64,000 nucleotides of DNA from Thiomonas sp. FB-Cd. GTDB taxonomy: Bacteria; Pseudomonadota; Gammaproteobacteria; Burkholderiales; Burkholderiaceae_C. This document shows positions 9,601 through 18,178 of the stretch, in pieces. The stretch spans positions 124,001 through 188,000 of the forward strand of contig NZ_JPOE01000005.1 of NCBI RefSeq assembly GCF_000733775.1, read 5' to 3'. The translations under genes and the position numbers were made by a program. The notes beneath the pieces are model-generated. The model searched no databases, was not told where the DNA came from, and saw only the letters and a program-made list of their open reading frames with translations. The stretch's first letter is position 1; each line of letters starts with the position of its first letter.

Positions 9601-9749
9601 GTGCTTTGCGCCAGATGAGCGTGCCAAAGCGCGCGCCGCGCGAGCGCAAGCCCTTAGCGCTCGCGGACGAGGGACCGTTGATGCTGGTCGAAACACGCAA
9701 GGCGCTGCCAACTTTGAACATTCCGGAAAACAACGGCTCGGCGGGCTGA
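6699..9749 (+). CDS. rne: Ribonuclease E (Rne/Rng family endoribonuclease)
   Basis: A 1016-residue protein. ATG at 6699 ([15 protein letters not shown]) lies 8 nt after GGAG and is the classical RNase E start. The S1 domain lies at ~residues 35-120. The DNase I-like catalytic core has Asp in [13 protein letters not shown] (about residue 300) and VMDFIDM (about 346), and the zinc-link is CPRCNGTGH (about 402). From ~residue 530 the protein is a disordered Pro/Ala/Arg-rich tail with arginine patches ([13 protein letters not shown] near 800), the degradosome scaffold and RNA-binding part. The tail lacks an obvious membrane-targeting helix. It drives mRNA decay and rRNA/tRNA processing. Confidence 0.97.
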   Translation: MKRMLFNATQAEELRVAIVEGQKLLDIDIEQVGREQRKGNIYRAVVTRVEPSLEACFVDYGEERHGFLPFKEISRRYFKDGVAPSQARIQDVIREGQEMLVQVEKEERGNKGAALTTFISLAGRYLVLMPNNPRGGGVSRRIEGEDRQELRETMEQLQYPDGMSLIARTAGIGRSAEELQWDLNYLLKLWSAIEEAGESQKGAFLIYQESSLVIRAIRDYFTSDIGEILIDTQDVYEQAHQFMAHVMPDNVDRVKRYRDDLPLFSRFQIEHQIETAYSRTVNLPSGGAIVIDHTEALVAVDVNSARSTRGSAIEDTALRTNLEAAEEIARQMRLRDLGGLIVMDFIDMDEPKNQRAVEDRLRDCLRQDRARVQTSKISKFGLLEVSRQRLRPALSEGAYVTCPRCNGTGHIRDTESSALQILRIIQEEAMKEGTAAVHVQVPVEVASFLLNEKRAEITKIELRQRASVLLAPNKQLETPNYKLERLKHDDPRLENLPVSYRMAEEFEQETTILRSEKDERPRQEALVRGITPEGPAPSAPVPSSPPVRAPSAAAQAVKTETSTTSGGAGFFSWLRKVFGGGETHTPVQVTAPSAPSPTPSAPGSAASRNGNGASRNNRGRGRDGSRQGAKGNERSAREPAALSEGRRQGQGEGASDSPTGKSRSARGERNAAGGSLAQQPTKGTRPAQSGETQPARPERAERADRGERPERGPRNGRQTPRPAQAPAAGEETWESFGLTLPAPTRAPSEQPGASVPDETLTPPVALTDITPSPVLDEAAPPLEGASGDATTRRNRGRRRRGGRGGRSQEATISDAVNPEDQQEPVGQETTDTDQRSTSQPTAEESSLPSLERHVAHAPTSVASAGAAMMAMHAGAQAENAGQLPAAVAEPARAAPAPVAEPALIAPAIAVTPAQAEPVVPSAQVASATAAALEPTPESLPIPDLNAVVQAAGLQWVQSDPIRVEQAQRALRQMSVPKRAPRERKPLALADEGPLMLVETRKALPTLNIPENNGSAG

Positions 9750-9767
9750 TCCTGCGCACCGACGCCG

Positions 9768-9797
9768 AAACGGGCAGGTCACCCTGCCCGTTTTTTT
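9768..9797 (+). terminator. Intrinsic terminator of rne
   Basis: AAACGGGCAGG-TCAC-CCTGCCCGTTTTTTT: an 8-bp GC stem extended by A-T pairs, with a 7-T tract on the plus strand, 18 bp after the rne stop. The stop codon of the convergent epimerase gene (9779-9781) sits in its loop. On the minus strand the T-tract is only three bases, so termination there would be weaker. Confidence 0.92.
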
Positions 9798-10732
9798 GCG
9801 CCCGACTTTTCTGACAGGGGGCGCACACACTCGCCGCGGAGCCCTTGCGCCACTTGGGGGTAACACAATGCCACACCGAGTTCAGTGCGCATGCGCGTAT
9901 TGTCCAAAATGCGCGACTCCGTCATGAAGCTCAAAGCCATGGGTGAGATACCGCTTGCCAGCGCCTGCGCACGCGCCACCCGGGGTGGCGGCGGCATGCC
10001 ATACTCTTGCGCAGCAAGATCAAGATACTCACCCATCTTGATGCAGCTGTCGTCGCTTGCGTGGTAAATCCGGTTCGGGTCGGCACGAAACAGGGCAAAC
10101 AGGACGATGCGGGCGAGATCATCCGCATGGATATGGTTTGTGTAGACATCGTCCTGCGGGCATAGGGCCGGGATGCCCTGGCGCAAGCGCTTTGCGGGCG
10201 ACCGCCCATGCGCGTCGTAAATTCCAGGGATGCGAAGAATGCCGACGCGCGCATGGGGGCTTCGACCAAGCCCACGCCAACGGGCCTCCGCATCCAGACG
10301 TCGATGGGCACGGTCGGACTGGGGATGGGGCGGGCGCGTCTCGTACACCCGCGCACCCGCACAGTCGCCATAGACTCCCGAGGTGCTGGCGTAAACCACC
10401 CGCAGCGGTCGAGCTCGCGCTGCACCTATCATTCCGTTTCGCAAGACTGTGGTGAGATGCATTGAGCGCGGATCATGCAACCCGGCGCCCGGCGGCGGCG
10501 CCAACATGACAGCCCAGCGCGCCAAGCCGGCCAGGCGCCAAAGGCTGTTTACATCGTCCAGATTGCCAAGCAAAGGAACGATACCCGCTTGGCGCAGGAT
10601 CCCTACGCGCTCCGGGTTTGATGTCAGTGCGATAACGCGAAAGCGCGGTCGCGCAAGCTCAGCCAGACGCATCCCGACGTCGCCACAACCGACGATGAGC
10701 AACCGAGGTTTACGGAACACACGCATCAACAT
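9779..10732 (-). CDS. NAD-dependent epimerase/dehydratase family (YeeZ-like extended SDR)
   Basis: A 317-residue Rossmann protein. The N-terminal nucleotide-binding motif is LLIVGCGDVGMRLAE (GxGxxG). The segment YASTSGVYGD is the position of the SDR active site; the catalytic Tyr-x3-Lys is not intact (VYETRPP and HRRLDAEARW follow). NHIHADDLARI is the usual substrate-domain motif. The atypical active site places it with YeeZ-type atypical SDRs of unknown substrate. A second start at 10726 is possible. Its 5' end is 15 bp from the divergent oxidoreductase gene. Function beyond NAD(P)-binding fold is not assigned. Confidence 0.8.
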   Translation of the reverse strand: MLMRVFRKPRLLIVGCGDVGMRLAELARPRFRVIALTSNPERVGILRQAGIVPLLGNLDDVNSLWRLAGLARWAVMLAPPPGAGLHDPRSMHLTTVLRNGMIGAARARPLRVVYASTSGVYGDCAGARVYETRPPHPQSDRAHRRLDAEARWRGLGRSPHARVGILRIPGIYDAHGRSPAKRLRQGIPALCPQDDVYTNHIHADDLARIVLFALFRADPNRIYHASDDSCIKMGEYLDLAAQEYGMPPPPRVARAQALASGISPMALSFMTESRILDNTRMRTELGVALCYPQVAQGLRGECVRPLSEKSGAKKRAG

Positions 10733-10747
10733 GGAATCAAGTCAATC

Positions 10748-11785
10748 ATGAGCCTGACAGTGAGAGTTTTACCCAGCGAACACCAATTCGAAGTCGGCAG
10801 CGGCGAAACCGTATTGGCTGCCGCCATTCGGCAGGGGGTGGGACTCCCCTATGGTTGCCAAGATGGTGCCTGCGGTTCATGCAAATGCCGCTGGATATCG
10901 GGCGAATTCGAACTCGGCGTCCATCAGCTTAAGGCTCTTTCGGAAGCCGAACGCGCAGCGGGCTTCATCCTCGCCTGCCGCACAACACCGAAAACGGATC
11001 TCGTGATCGAAAGCCACGAACTGCCTGCTGCGGGCATGTTTGCAGTGAAAAAGATGCCCTGCCGCGTCATCTCCATCGTGCGCCCAACGCCGGATGTGGC
11101 CATCATCCATCTGCAGCTTCCCGCAAACGACCGACTCGACTACCACGCCGGCCAATACGTGCAGCTTATCCTACGCGACGGCACCCGGCGTAGCTACTCG
11201 ATGGCAAACGCGCACGGGGCTGACGACAAGCAGATTGAACTGCATGTCAGGCACATGCCCGGGGGCAAATTCACCGACCACGTCTTTGGTGCGATGAAGG
11301 ACAGGGACATCTTGCGCCTGGAGGGCCCTTTTGGCAGCTTTTACCTGCGCGAGGATAGTAAAAAGCCCCTCGTGCTGCTGGCCTCGGGCACCGGGTTGGC
11401 GCCGATCAAGGCCATCATTGAATCCATGCAAGCCCAAGGCAATACGCGCCCCGCGGTGCTGTATTGGGGCTGTCGCAGCAAGGCAGACTTGTATTTACAC
11501 GGTTGGGCGCAGGCACAGGCCGCTGCGCTGCCTTGGCTGGACTATGTGCCGGTGCTGTCAGAACCCAAGGATGACGACGCTTGGAGTGGCCGTACTGGAT
11601 TCGTGCACCACGCGGTGATGCGCGACATTCCGGACCTATCGACCCACGAGGTTTACGCTTGCGGTGCACCGGTCATGGTGGATGCGGCCAAGGCGGACTT
11701 CACGACACAGTGTCATCTGCCCGAGGATGCCTTCTACGCCGACGCCTTCACAACCGAAGCCGACAAGGCAGGCCCGGCCGCCTGA
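10748..11785 (+). CDS. 2Fe-2S ferredoxin / FAD-NAD(P)H oxidoreductase (CDP-6-deoxy-glucoseen reductase-like)
   Basis: 345 residues in three domains. A plant-type ferredoxin domain occupies 1-90 with the cluster ligands in GCQDGACGSCKC and a later CR (FILACRTT). An FAD domain has RSYSMANA around residue 155, and an NAD domain has LLASGTGLAPIKAIIE around residue 220 and YACGAPVMVDAAK near the end. The order ferredoxin-FAD-NAD matches AscD/DdhD and phenol hydroxylase reductases. In Burkholderiales this gene is usually annotated as CDP-6-deoxy-delta-3,4-glucoseen reductase, yet no dideoxysugar genes are nearby. A general electron-transfer role is safer. Confidence 0.88.
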   Translation: MSLTVRVLPSEHQFEVGSGETVLAAAIRQGVGLPYGCQDGACGSCKCRWISGEFELGVHQLKALSEAERAAGFILACRTTPKTDLVIESHELPAAGMFAVKKMPCRVISIVRPTPDVAIIHLQLPANDRLDYHAGQYVQLILRDGTRRSYSMANAHGADDKQIELHVRHMPGGKFTDHVFGAMKDRDILRLEGPFGSFYLREDSKKPLVLLASGTGLAPIKAIIESMQAQGNTRPAVLYWGCRSKADLYLHGWAQAQAAALPWLDYVPVLSEPKDDDAWSGRTGFVHHAVMRDIPDLSTHEVYACGAPVMVDAAKADFTTQCHLPEDAFYADAFTTEADKAGPAA

Positions 11786-11956
11786 GCTCAGGTTTGAAGC
11801 GTTCACGCCGCACGAGTCTTGCAAAGGCTCATGCGGCGCGCCGCGAAACCGCATCATTGCGCGGGTGAGCAAAGTCGCCTCAGGCAACCCTGCCAGCGGC
11901 CCGCACAACCTGAAGATCCATGTCACCGAGCGCCTCGTCGGGCTCCACGGCGTGTT

Positions 11957-12751
11957 CTACTCACCGAGATAAGCAGCGCGCACACGTGGATCGTGCAGAA
12001 GCTCATGGGCGGAGCCCGTCATGGTGACGTTGCCCGAGTCCATCACGTAGCCACGCTGTGCCAGTTCTAGCGCGCGCTTGGCGTTTTGCTCGACCAGAAG
12101 AATCGTCACCCCCTGCTTGGCGATGTCCGCAACAACCTCGAAGATCTTGTCAACCATGATGGGCGACAAGCCCATGGACGGCTCGTCGAGCAGCAGTAGT
12201 TTTGGCTGACACATCAACGCCCGTCCCATGGCAAGCATTTGTTGCTCACCGCCGGACATCGTGCCCGCAAGCTGAGTACGCCGCTCCTTCAATCGGGGGA
12301 AAATGGTGAATACCCGTTCGACGTCAGCTTCAACGCCCTTCTTGTCCTTGCGGATGAACGCGCCCATCAAAAGATTTTCGTGAATCGTCATGCGGGTAAA
12401 CACTCCGCGCCCTTCGGGGACCATGGCCAGACCCATGCGCACGAGATCGAATGAGCCCTTGCCCTTGACCGCATGCCCCGCATACATGATGGAGCCGTCG
12501 GTGATGGGCTGCATTCCGGTAATTGCCTTGAGCGTGGTCGTTTTGCCCGCACCATTGGCGCCAATAAGGCTCACCAGTTCACCCTTGCGCACCTCGAAGT
12601 CGATGCCCTTGACGGCTTGAATGCCGCCGTAGGCAACCTTCAAGCCCCTGACCTGAAGGAGTGCGCCGGTCATCGTCGCTTCCGACGCGCCGCGTGCGGC
12701 GCCTTCGGTACGGAGTTCGCCTTGTTTCGGAAGGCCTTGCGATTCACTCAT
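11957..12751 (-). CDS. livF: Branched-chain amino-acid ABC transporter, ATP-binding protein LivF
   Basis: A 264-residue ABC ATPase: Walker A GANGAGKTT, Q-loop, signature MSGGEQQMLAMGRAL, Walker B LLLLDEPSMGLSP and H-loop LVEQN. The subfamily pattern (MVPEGRGVFTRMTIHENLLMG) is LivF. It starts at 12751 directly after the livG stop; the first ~26 residues are an unusual low-complexity extension, and ATG at 12673 (MTGALLQVRG) would give the standard N-terminus. It is the last gene of livHMGF and pairs with LivG to energise uptake through LivHM. Confidence 0.95.
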   Translation of the reverse strand: MSESQGLPKQGELRTEGAARGASEATMTGALLQVRGLKVAYGGIQAVKGIDFEVRKGELVSLIGANGAGKTTTLKAITGMQPITDGSIMYAGHAVKGKGSFDLVRMGLAMVPEGRGVFTRMTIHENLLMGAFIRKDKKGVEADVERVFTIFPRLKERRTQLAGTMSGGEQQMLAMGRALMCQPKLLLLDEPSMGLSPIMVDKIFEVVADIAKQGVTILLVEQNAKRALELAQRGYVMDSGNVTMTGSAHELLHDPRVRAAYLGE

Positions 12752-12752
12752 C

Positions 12753-13532
12753 TCAATGCCCCCCCGTACCCAAGTACGCTTCGATCACTTTGGAGTCCTT
12801 TTGTACATCGGCCGGAATGCCTTCGGCGATGATCTTTCCATAGTCCAGCACGGTCACGCGGTCGCAAAGGCCCATCACCAGCTTCACATCATGCTCGATT
12901 AGCAGGATGGTCCGGCCGTCGCCGCGAATGGTGGCCAGCAAATTGCGCAGCTGGACCTTCTCAGTCGCATTCATCCCAGCTGCTGGCTCGTCAAGAGCCA
13001 GCAGCTTGGGATCGGTGGCCAGTGCCCTCGCAATTTCGAGGCGTCGCTGATCACCATAGGACAAGGTGCGCGCCCGGAAATCGGCGTAGTGCGCGACACC
13101 GACATACTGCAGCAACTCATAGGCCTTGGCGCGGATGCTATGTTCCTCGGCCTTAAACCGGCGCGTCCGGAACACGGCCCCGAGCAAAGCGCTGTTGGTG
13201 CGCACATGGCGCCCAACCATGACATTCTCCAACGCTGTCATGTCGGGAAAGAGCCGAATATTCTGGAACGTCCGCGCGATGCCCTCGCGCGCAACCTGGT
13301 GCACGGCCTGCGGCCGGTAAGGCTTGTCCTCCAGCGAGAACTCGCCGCTGTCGGGCGTGTACATGCCGGTGATGACATTGAAAAAGGTGGTCTTGCCTGC
13401 GCCGTTGGGACCGATCAGGCCGTAAATCTGTCCGCGACGAATCTCGATCCCAACATCCGATAGAGCCTGCAGGCCCCCGAACCGCTTGGATGCGCCAGCA
13501 ACCTTGAGAGTAATGGGTGCGGAGGTGCTCAT
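12753..13532 (-). CDS. livG: Branched-chain amino-acid ABC transporter, ATP-binding protein LivG
   Basis: 259 residues from ATG at 13532, which shares its A with the TGA of livM. Walker A is GPNGAGKTTFFN, the signature region LSYGDQRRLEIARALA, Walker B LLALDEPAAGMN and H-loop LIEHDVKLVMG. The LSYGDQRR signature and the ARTFQNIRLFPDMT segment identify LivG rather than LivF. It acts at the cytoplasmic face with LivF on the LivHM permease. Coupled translation with livM fits fixed stoichiometry. Confidence 0.96.
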   Translation of the reverse strand: MSTSAPITLKVAGASKRFGGLQALSDVGIEIRRGQIYGLIGPNGAGKTTFFNVITGMYTPDSGEFSLEDKPYRPQAVHQVAREGIARTFQNIRLFPDMTALENVMVGRHVRTNSALLGAVFRTRRFKAEEHSIRAKAYELLQYVGVAHYADFRARTLSYGDQRRLEIARALATDPKLLALDEPAAGMNATEKVQLRNLLATIRGDGRTILLIEHDVKLVMGLCDRVTVLDYGKIIAEGIPADVQKDSKVIEAYLGTGGH

Positions 13533-14677
13533 CACACGCCCTCCTTGGCAACGGCGGGCGCAGCAGTACCGTTGCCCATGTTCAGCGCTGCAATGCCCTT
13601 GCCATGCTCAGGTGCTGGCCATAAGCCCTTGGGCCGAATGAGCATCACCAAGATCATGGCCATGGAGTAAATGAGCTGGCGAAGGATGCCACTGTCGATG
13701 TAGACATGATTGAACATGTGCTGCTGCCAATCCGAGATGAACCCCATGTAGCGAAGCGCCTCGGGCAGCACGGATAGCAGGATGGCACCGAGAATCACGC
13801 CGGGGATATTGCCCATGCCGCCGATAACCACCATGGCCAAGACGTTCACGGACTCCATTAGAGAAAACGACTCAGGCGAGACAAAGCCCTGGAACGCGGC
13901 GAACATGACGCCCGCCACCCCGCCGAACGTGGCGCCCATGGAAAATGCAAGCAGCTTCATATTGCGTGTGTTGATGCCCATGGCCTTGGCCGCAATCTCA
14001 TCCTCCCGCATTGCCATCCACGCGCGGCCAATTCGCGAGTCCTGCAGGCGGTAGCACACGATCACGGTGAGCGTGACCAGTGCCAGAAAAAGCCAGTAGT
14101 ACTCCGTCACCGAGTTGATGGTGTAGCTGCCAATGTCGATATTGCGGTTCAAATGCCAGCCAAACATGCGAACGCCGTGAATGCCGGAAACGCCCTGGGG
14201 CCCATTGGTGATGTTCACCGGCGCATTGAGGTTGTTCATGAAAATGCGGATGATCTCCCCGAAACCCAGGGTGACAATCGCCAGATAGTCGCCGCGTAGC
14301 TTCAGCACCGGTGTGCCAAGCAAGATGCCAAACAACGCGGCCAACCCGGCCCCCAGCGGGATCACGAGCCAGATCGACACGTTGAATCCGTTGGGAAACA
14401 TTGCACCCAGCGCATCAAAGTTGCTCGTGAGCTGGTTGGACGACAAAAGCGCGAACATGTAGGCTCCCACCGCATAAAACGCGATGTAGCCCAAGTCGAG
14501 CAGGCCGGCAAGGCCAACCACGATGTTCAGTCCCAGCGCAAGCATGATGTAGAGCAGTGCAAACGCTGCGATGCGCACCCACGCGTCACCGACAACCTGC
14601 AGGCCCAAGGGCAGCGCAAGCAGCGCAGCGGCCGCAATGAGAAAACCAAGTAGATGGGTTTGCTTGTTCCTTAACAT
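13532..14677 (-). CDS. livM: Branched-chain amino-acid ABC transporter, permease LivM
   Basis: A 381-residue polytopic inner-membrane protein with about ten hydrophobic segments. It has the LivM motifs GLNIVVGLAGLLDLGYIAFYAVGAY and, before the cytoplasmic EAA-like loop, AWMAMREDEIAAKAMGIN. The C-terminal tail after the last helix (LIRPKGLWPA) is typical. It is encoded between livH (16 bp upstream) and livG (1-bp overlap). It forms the translocation pore with LivH. Confidence 0.96.
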   Translation of the reverse strand: MLRNKQTHLLGFLIAAAALLALPLGLQVVGDAWVRIAAFALLYIMLALGLNIVVGLAGLLDLGYIAFYAVGAYMFALLSSNQLTSNFDALGAMFPNGFNVSIWLVIPLGAGLAALFGILLGTPVLKLRGDYLAIVTLGFGEIIRIFMNNLNAPVNITNGPQGVSGIHGVRMFGWHLNRNIDIGSYTINSVTEYYWLFLALVTLTVIVCYRLQDSRIGRAWMAMREDEIAAKAMGINTRNMKLLAFSMGATFGGVAGVMFAAFQGFVSPESFSLMESVNVLAMVVIGGMGNIPGVILGAILLSVLPEALRYMGFISDWQQHMFNHVYIDSGILRQLIYSMAMILVMLIRPKGLWPAPEHGKGIAALNMGNGTAAPAVAKEGV

Positions 14678-14692
14678 GTCGTGTCTCCTGCT

Positions 14693-15622
14693 TCAGGCGC
14701 GATCGGCCACGCGTTCGCCCAACAACCCTTGGGGACGCAAGGTGAGCACGAGGATCAGCACGATGAAGGCGAAGATGTCCTGGTAATTGCTGCCAAACAT
14801 CCCACCCGTAAGGGTTCCGATATAGCCTGCGCCCAGCACTTCGATGACACCCAGGAGCACACCACCAAGCATGGCCCCGGACAGGTTGCCGATACCGCCC
14901 AGCACCGCCGCAGTAAAGGCCTTCAGGCCCGGCGTAAAGCCCATGTAGAAATTGGCGGTTGAGAAGTTTGCGTACCACATGACTCCCGCTATGGCCGCCA
15001 GCATGGCGCCGATGACAAAAGCGGCCGAAATCACCATGTTCGGGTTCACACCCATGAGCCCGGCAACCCGCGGATTCTCAGCCGTTGCCCGCATCGCACG
15101 GCCGAGCTTCGTCTTGTTAATGAGGATCGTCAGACCCAGAAGCAGCACGCAGGTGAGCACCAAGATCATGATCTGAACCGGCGTGATGACGACGCCGTGA
15201 ATGGTGATGATGGTGTTCGGCAGCAGACTGGGGAAGACTTTGTAGTCGCGTCCCCAGATCACCATGGCGAGGGTTTCAAGCAGGATGGACATACCGATCG
15301 CCGTCACCAAGGGCGCAAGCTTCGGCGCATTGCGCAGTCGCCTGTATGCAAGGCGCTCGATGAAATAGTTCAGCGTGCCGCATACAAGCATGGCTCCGGC
15401 GGTGGCAATGATCACCGTGAGCCACCCGGGCAAACCGGGAGCGACGTGCGCGAGCAGAAGGAACATGCTGTAGGCGGTCAGTGCGCCGACCATCATGACG
15501 TCGCCATGCGCAAAGTTGATGAGATTGACGATGCCGTACACCATCGTATAGCCCAGTGCAACCAGGGCATACATGCTGCCGAGCACCAAGCCGTTGACGA
15601 TTTGCTGTATGAAGGTTTCCAT
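14693..15622 (-). CDS. livH: Branched-chain amino-acid ABC transporter, permease LivH
   Basis: A 309-residue membrane protein starting METFIQQIVNGLVLGSMYALVALG, the characteristic LivH opening. It continues with TMVYGIVNLINFAHGDV and the inner loop GRAMRATAENPRVAGLMGVN. Eight hydrophobic segments are visible. It is the first gene of livHMGF. No LivK/LivJ periplasmic binding-protein gene is seen on either side, so the binding protein must be encoded elsewhere. Confidence 0.96.
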   Translation of the reverse strand: METFIQQIVNGLVLGSMYALVALGYTMVYGIVNLINFAHGDVMMVGALTAYSMFLLLAHVAPGLPGWLTVIIATAGAMLVCGTLNYFIERLAYRRLRNAPKLAPLVTAIGMSILLETLAMVIWGRDYKVFPSLLPNTIITIHGVVITPVQIMILVLTCVLLLGLTILINKTKLGRAMRATAENPRVAGLMGVNPNMVISAAFVIGAMLAAIAGVMWYANFSTANFYMGFTPGLKAFTAAVLGGIGNLSGAMLGGVLLGVIEVLGAGYIGTLTGGMFGSNYQDIFAFIVLILVLTLRPQGLLGERVADRA

Positions 15623-16003
15623 CCCGAGATGTCCTTATGGGTTCAGGGTCTTGCGGTTTGCAACTTCCCGGCCTTGGCCTTGTGAGCCTAGTGCAGCGGG
15701 TTGCGAGGGGCTTGCAAGTTTCGTGCTCAGGAGAAATCTCCCGGGCATGAGTGCGCCGGACCATGCGCGACGGCTAGGTGCAATGAGGATGCCGATGAGC
15801 GAGGCCGCTCCGGCGTATTGATGAGTCTCCCGTGACGAGCCACTTGGGTGCGCCCTGTCGTGCTTTGTTGTCCGTATGGCCGCGAATGATAACCACACAC
15901 CGGGCCCAGCCAGCCTGTGGGATTCCCTCGGTTTGGCGCGAACTGCCCCGCAACGCGCCGTAATGGGCGCCCGCGCGCTCGGCGGCGTTGACGGCCCGGG
16001 CGC
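15623..16003. other. Intergenic region: end of rarA unit and liv promoter region
   Basis: 381 bp without a convincing gene. At 15996-16021 a hairpin with a 10-bp perfect stem (CCGGGCGCTC / GAGCGCCCGG, loop AGTCCC) overlaps the rarA stop codon. It has no T-tract in either direction, so it may stabilise the 3' end or act as a Rho-assisted end. The rest must hold the livHMGF promoter, but I could not recognise confident hexamers. Confidence 0.5.
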
Positions 16004-17383
16004 TCAGTCCCGAGCGCCCGGAGCGGAGGTTGAAGGGTCAAGCACCTTGGTGCCCGCGCGTGCCTGACGGTTCAACCGACGCAACTCCGCTAGGCGCTCG
16101 GCAATGCGGGCCTCTTGGCCGCGATCTGTGGGACGGTACAGCCGCGTTTCAGGTAAGCCTTCGGGGAAATAGCGCTCGCCCGCAGCGAAGGCGCCCGGTT
16201 CGTCGTGCGCGTACCGATAGCCTTCGGAGGCGCCAAGGCTGCGCATGAGCTTCGTTGGCGCGTTGCGCAGGTGCATGGGCACCGCCGCGGTACCGTGCTC
16301 GCGTACAAAACGCCGTGCCTCACCCGCGGCGACGTAGACCGCGTTGGACTTCGGCGCGATGGAAAGGTACAGAACCGCCTGCACAAGCGCCAGTTCGCCT
16401 TCGGGGCTGCCCAGACGCTCGAAGGCAGCGACCGCGTCCAGCGTGTGCCCCAGGGCACGCGGATCGGCCAGGCCGATGTCTTCGCTTGCCATGCGCACCA
16501 GGCGTCGTCCGATATACAGCGGGTCCACGCCGCCGTCGAGCATGCGTGCCATCCAGTACAGCGCCGCGTCCGGATCGCTACCACGCACCGATTTGTGCAG
16601 AGCGGAGATCACGTCATAGAACTGGTCTCCAGCCTTGTCGTAGCGGCGCAGCGACTCGGCAAGCGCCGCATGGAGAAGGCCCATGTCGACCACATTGCGC
16701 TTTGACGCCTGTGCGCAAGCCGTCACGGCTTCAATTGCATTGAACAGCCGCCTTGCGTCGCCGTCTGCGTGTGCAGCGAGTTGGGCCAAGGCGTCGGGCT
16801 CGATGTGCAGCCCGCCACTTGCTTCAAGCCCACGTACAGCGAGTACCTGCAACTCCGCGCCTGTCAGTGGCTGCAGTACGTAGACGGTGGCGCGCGAAAG
16901 CAACGCGCTGTTCACCTCGAACGAGGGATTCTCAGTTGTTGCGCCGATGAACGTGAAGAGCCCCGACTCAACATGTGGCAAAAAGGCGTCCTGCTGGCTC
17001 TTGTTGAAGCGGTGTACTTCGTCAACGAATACCAGCGTGGATCGCCCGGCTGCGCGAGCCTGCTCGGCCAGGAGCACCGCGTCGCGAATGTCCTTGACCC
17101 CGGCCAGAACGGCTGAGATGGCGATGAATTGTGCGTTGAACTGCTGCGCAATCAATCGCGCCAGCGTGGTCTTGCCCACGCCCGGTGGCCCCCACAGGAT
17201 CATGGAGTGCATACGGCGGGTGTCAAAGGCCACGCGAAGCGGTTTGCCCGCTCCAAGCAGATGCTCCTGTCCCACCACATCGTCCAGACCACGCGGGCGC
17301 AAGCGCTCAGCGAGCGGTATGGACGTCGAAGCCCCTGGGCCCGCCGGCTCTTCGTCGAAAAGGCTTGGAGTCTGATCCATCAT
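16004..17383 (-). CDS. rarA: Replication-associated recombination protein A (MgsA/RarA AAA+ ATPase)
   Basis: 459 residues from the ATG at 17383 (MMDQTPSLFD); an upstream start at 17434 adds 17 atypical residues and abuts lolA. It is an AAA+ protein with LAERLRPRGLDDVVGQEHLLG, Walker A GPPGVGKTTLAR, Walker B LVFVDEVHRFNKSQQD, sensor 1 GATTENPS and the C-terminal tetramerisation part (LHKSVRGSDPDAALYWMARML). RarA acts at stalled replication forks and with SSB. The end position overlaps a strong hairpin. Confidence 0.95.
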   Translation of the reverse strand: MMDQTPSLFDEEPAGPGASTSIPLAERLRPRGLDDVVGQEHLLGAGKPLRVAFDTRRMHSMILWGPPGVGKTTLARLIAQQFNAQFIAISAVLAGVKDIRDAVLLAEQARAAGRSTLVFVDEVHRFNKSQQDAFLPHVESGLFTFIGATTENPSFEVNSALLSRATVYVLQPLTGAELQVLAVRGLEASGGLHIEPDALAQLAAHADGDARRLFNAIEAVTACAQASKRNVVDMGLLHAALAESLRRYDKAGDQFYDVISALHKSVRGSDPDAALYWMARMLDGGVDPLYIGRRLVRMASEDIGLADPRALGHTLDAVAAFERLGSPEGELALVQAVLYLSIAPKSNAVYVAAGEARRFVREHGTAAVPMHLRNAPTKLMRSLGASEGYRYAHDEPGAFAAGERYFPEGLPETRLYRPTDRGQEARIAERLAELRRLNRQARAGTKVLDPSTSAPGARD

Positions 17384-17434
17384 GCGATACGGTGCCTGCG
17401 TTCGAGGGTTTGCCGCACGATCAACGCACGGCAC

Positions 17435-18157
17435 TCAGGGCTGCTGGATCACGGATGCGCCCTGCGGAGCCTTGAAGTGAAAACTCCCGGCAGCGAACTC
17501 TTGATTGCGCCGGATGTTGGAGAACACGATGGTCGACGTGCGCCGGAAGGCGTCGCGCAACTGCATCTGCACCAACTCTGGACCTTGCGGCGTTGATTTG
17601 AGGCCGATCCGCACCCAGTCAAACGAATTGTCTGTGCCGCGTGGCACGGCCTGGACCCACTGCAACCCACCGGCCGATGGCAACGGGGTCAACGTGAAGA
17701 GCTTCCCAACGTCACCGCCGGCTAGCAGTAAGGCCGGAGTGCCAGACAGCGCTTGGGACTGCTGGCTGACCGTTACCTGGTCGAGATCGTGGTCGTATGT
17801 CCAAATGGTCTGGCCATCGCTGACGATGTCCTGCCGATAGGGTTTGGTGTAAATCCAGCGGAATTTGCCAGGACGCTCAAACGCAAAACTGCCACTTGAC
17901 GCTGCGCCCGCCTTTTTCTTTTCATCGACCACGGTCTGTGTGAAATCGCATTGCGCGCTGTGGGTCTCCCGAACCCATTGGTTCAGCAACGTCAAGCCCT
18001 GTGCGTGCGGGACAACAGACGGGGCCCGCTGGTCTGCGGCAGCGGATGCGCCCTGCGCATGCACTTGAGGCGCCAACGCCATTGCGAGGCCTGACACCAG
18101 CATGGTGCCGATCATCGTTACAAGTGGAAACACGGGAGATTTAAATCGCACATTCAT
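17435..18157 (-). CDS. lolA: Outer-membrane lipoprotein carrier protein LolA
   Basis: 240 residues from ATG at 18157, preceded at 8 nt by GGAG. A Sec signal peptide ends near residue 35 (cleavage after APQVHA). The mature part has the LolA pattern: FTQTVVDEKKK, GSFAFERPGKFRWIYTKPYRQDIVSDGQTIWTYDHDLDQV split over two strands, and a C-terminal FKAPQGASVI. It shuttles lipoproteins across the periplasm from LolCDE to LolB. It is the third gene of the crp-like/ftsK/lolA/rarA unit, 21 bp after ftsK. Confidence 0.95.
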   Translation of the reverse strand: MNVRFKSPVFPLVTMIGTMLVSGLAMALAPQVHAQGASAAADQRAPSVVPHAQGLTLLNQWVRETHSAQCDFTQTVVDEKKKAGAASSGSFAFERPGKFRWIYTKPYRQDIVSDGQTIWTYDHDLDQVTVSQQSQALSGTPALLLAGGDVGKLFTLTPLPSAGGLQWVQAVPRGTDNSFDWVRIGLKSTPQGPELVQMQLRDAFRRTSTIVFSNIRRNQEFAAGSFHFKAPQGASVIQQP

Positions 18158-18178
18158 TGATACCACTCCGAAAACGAT

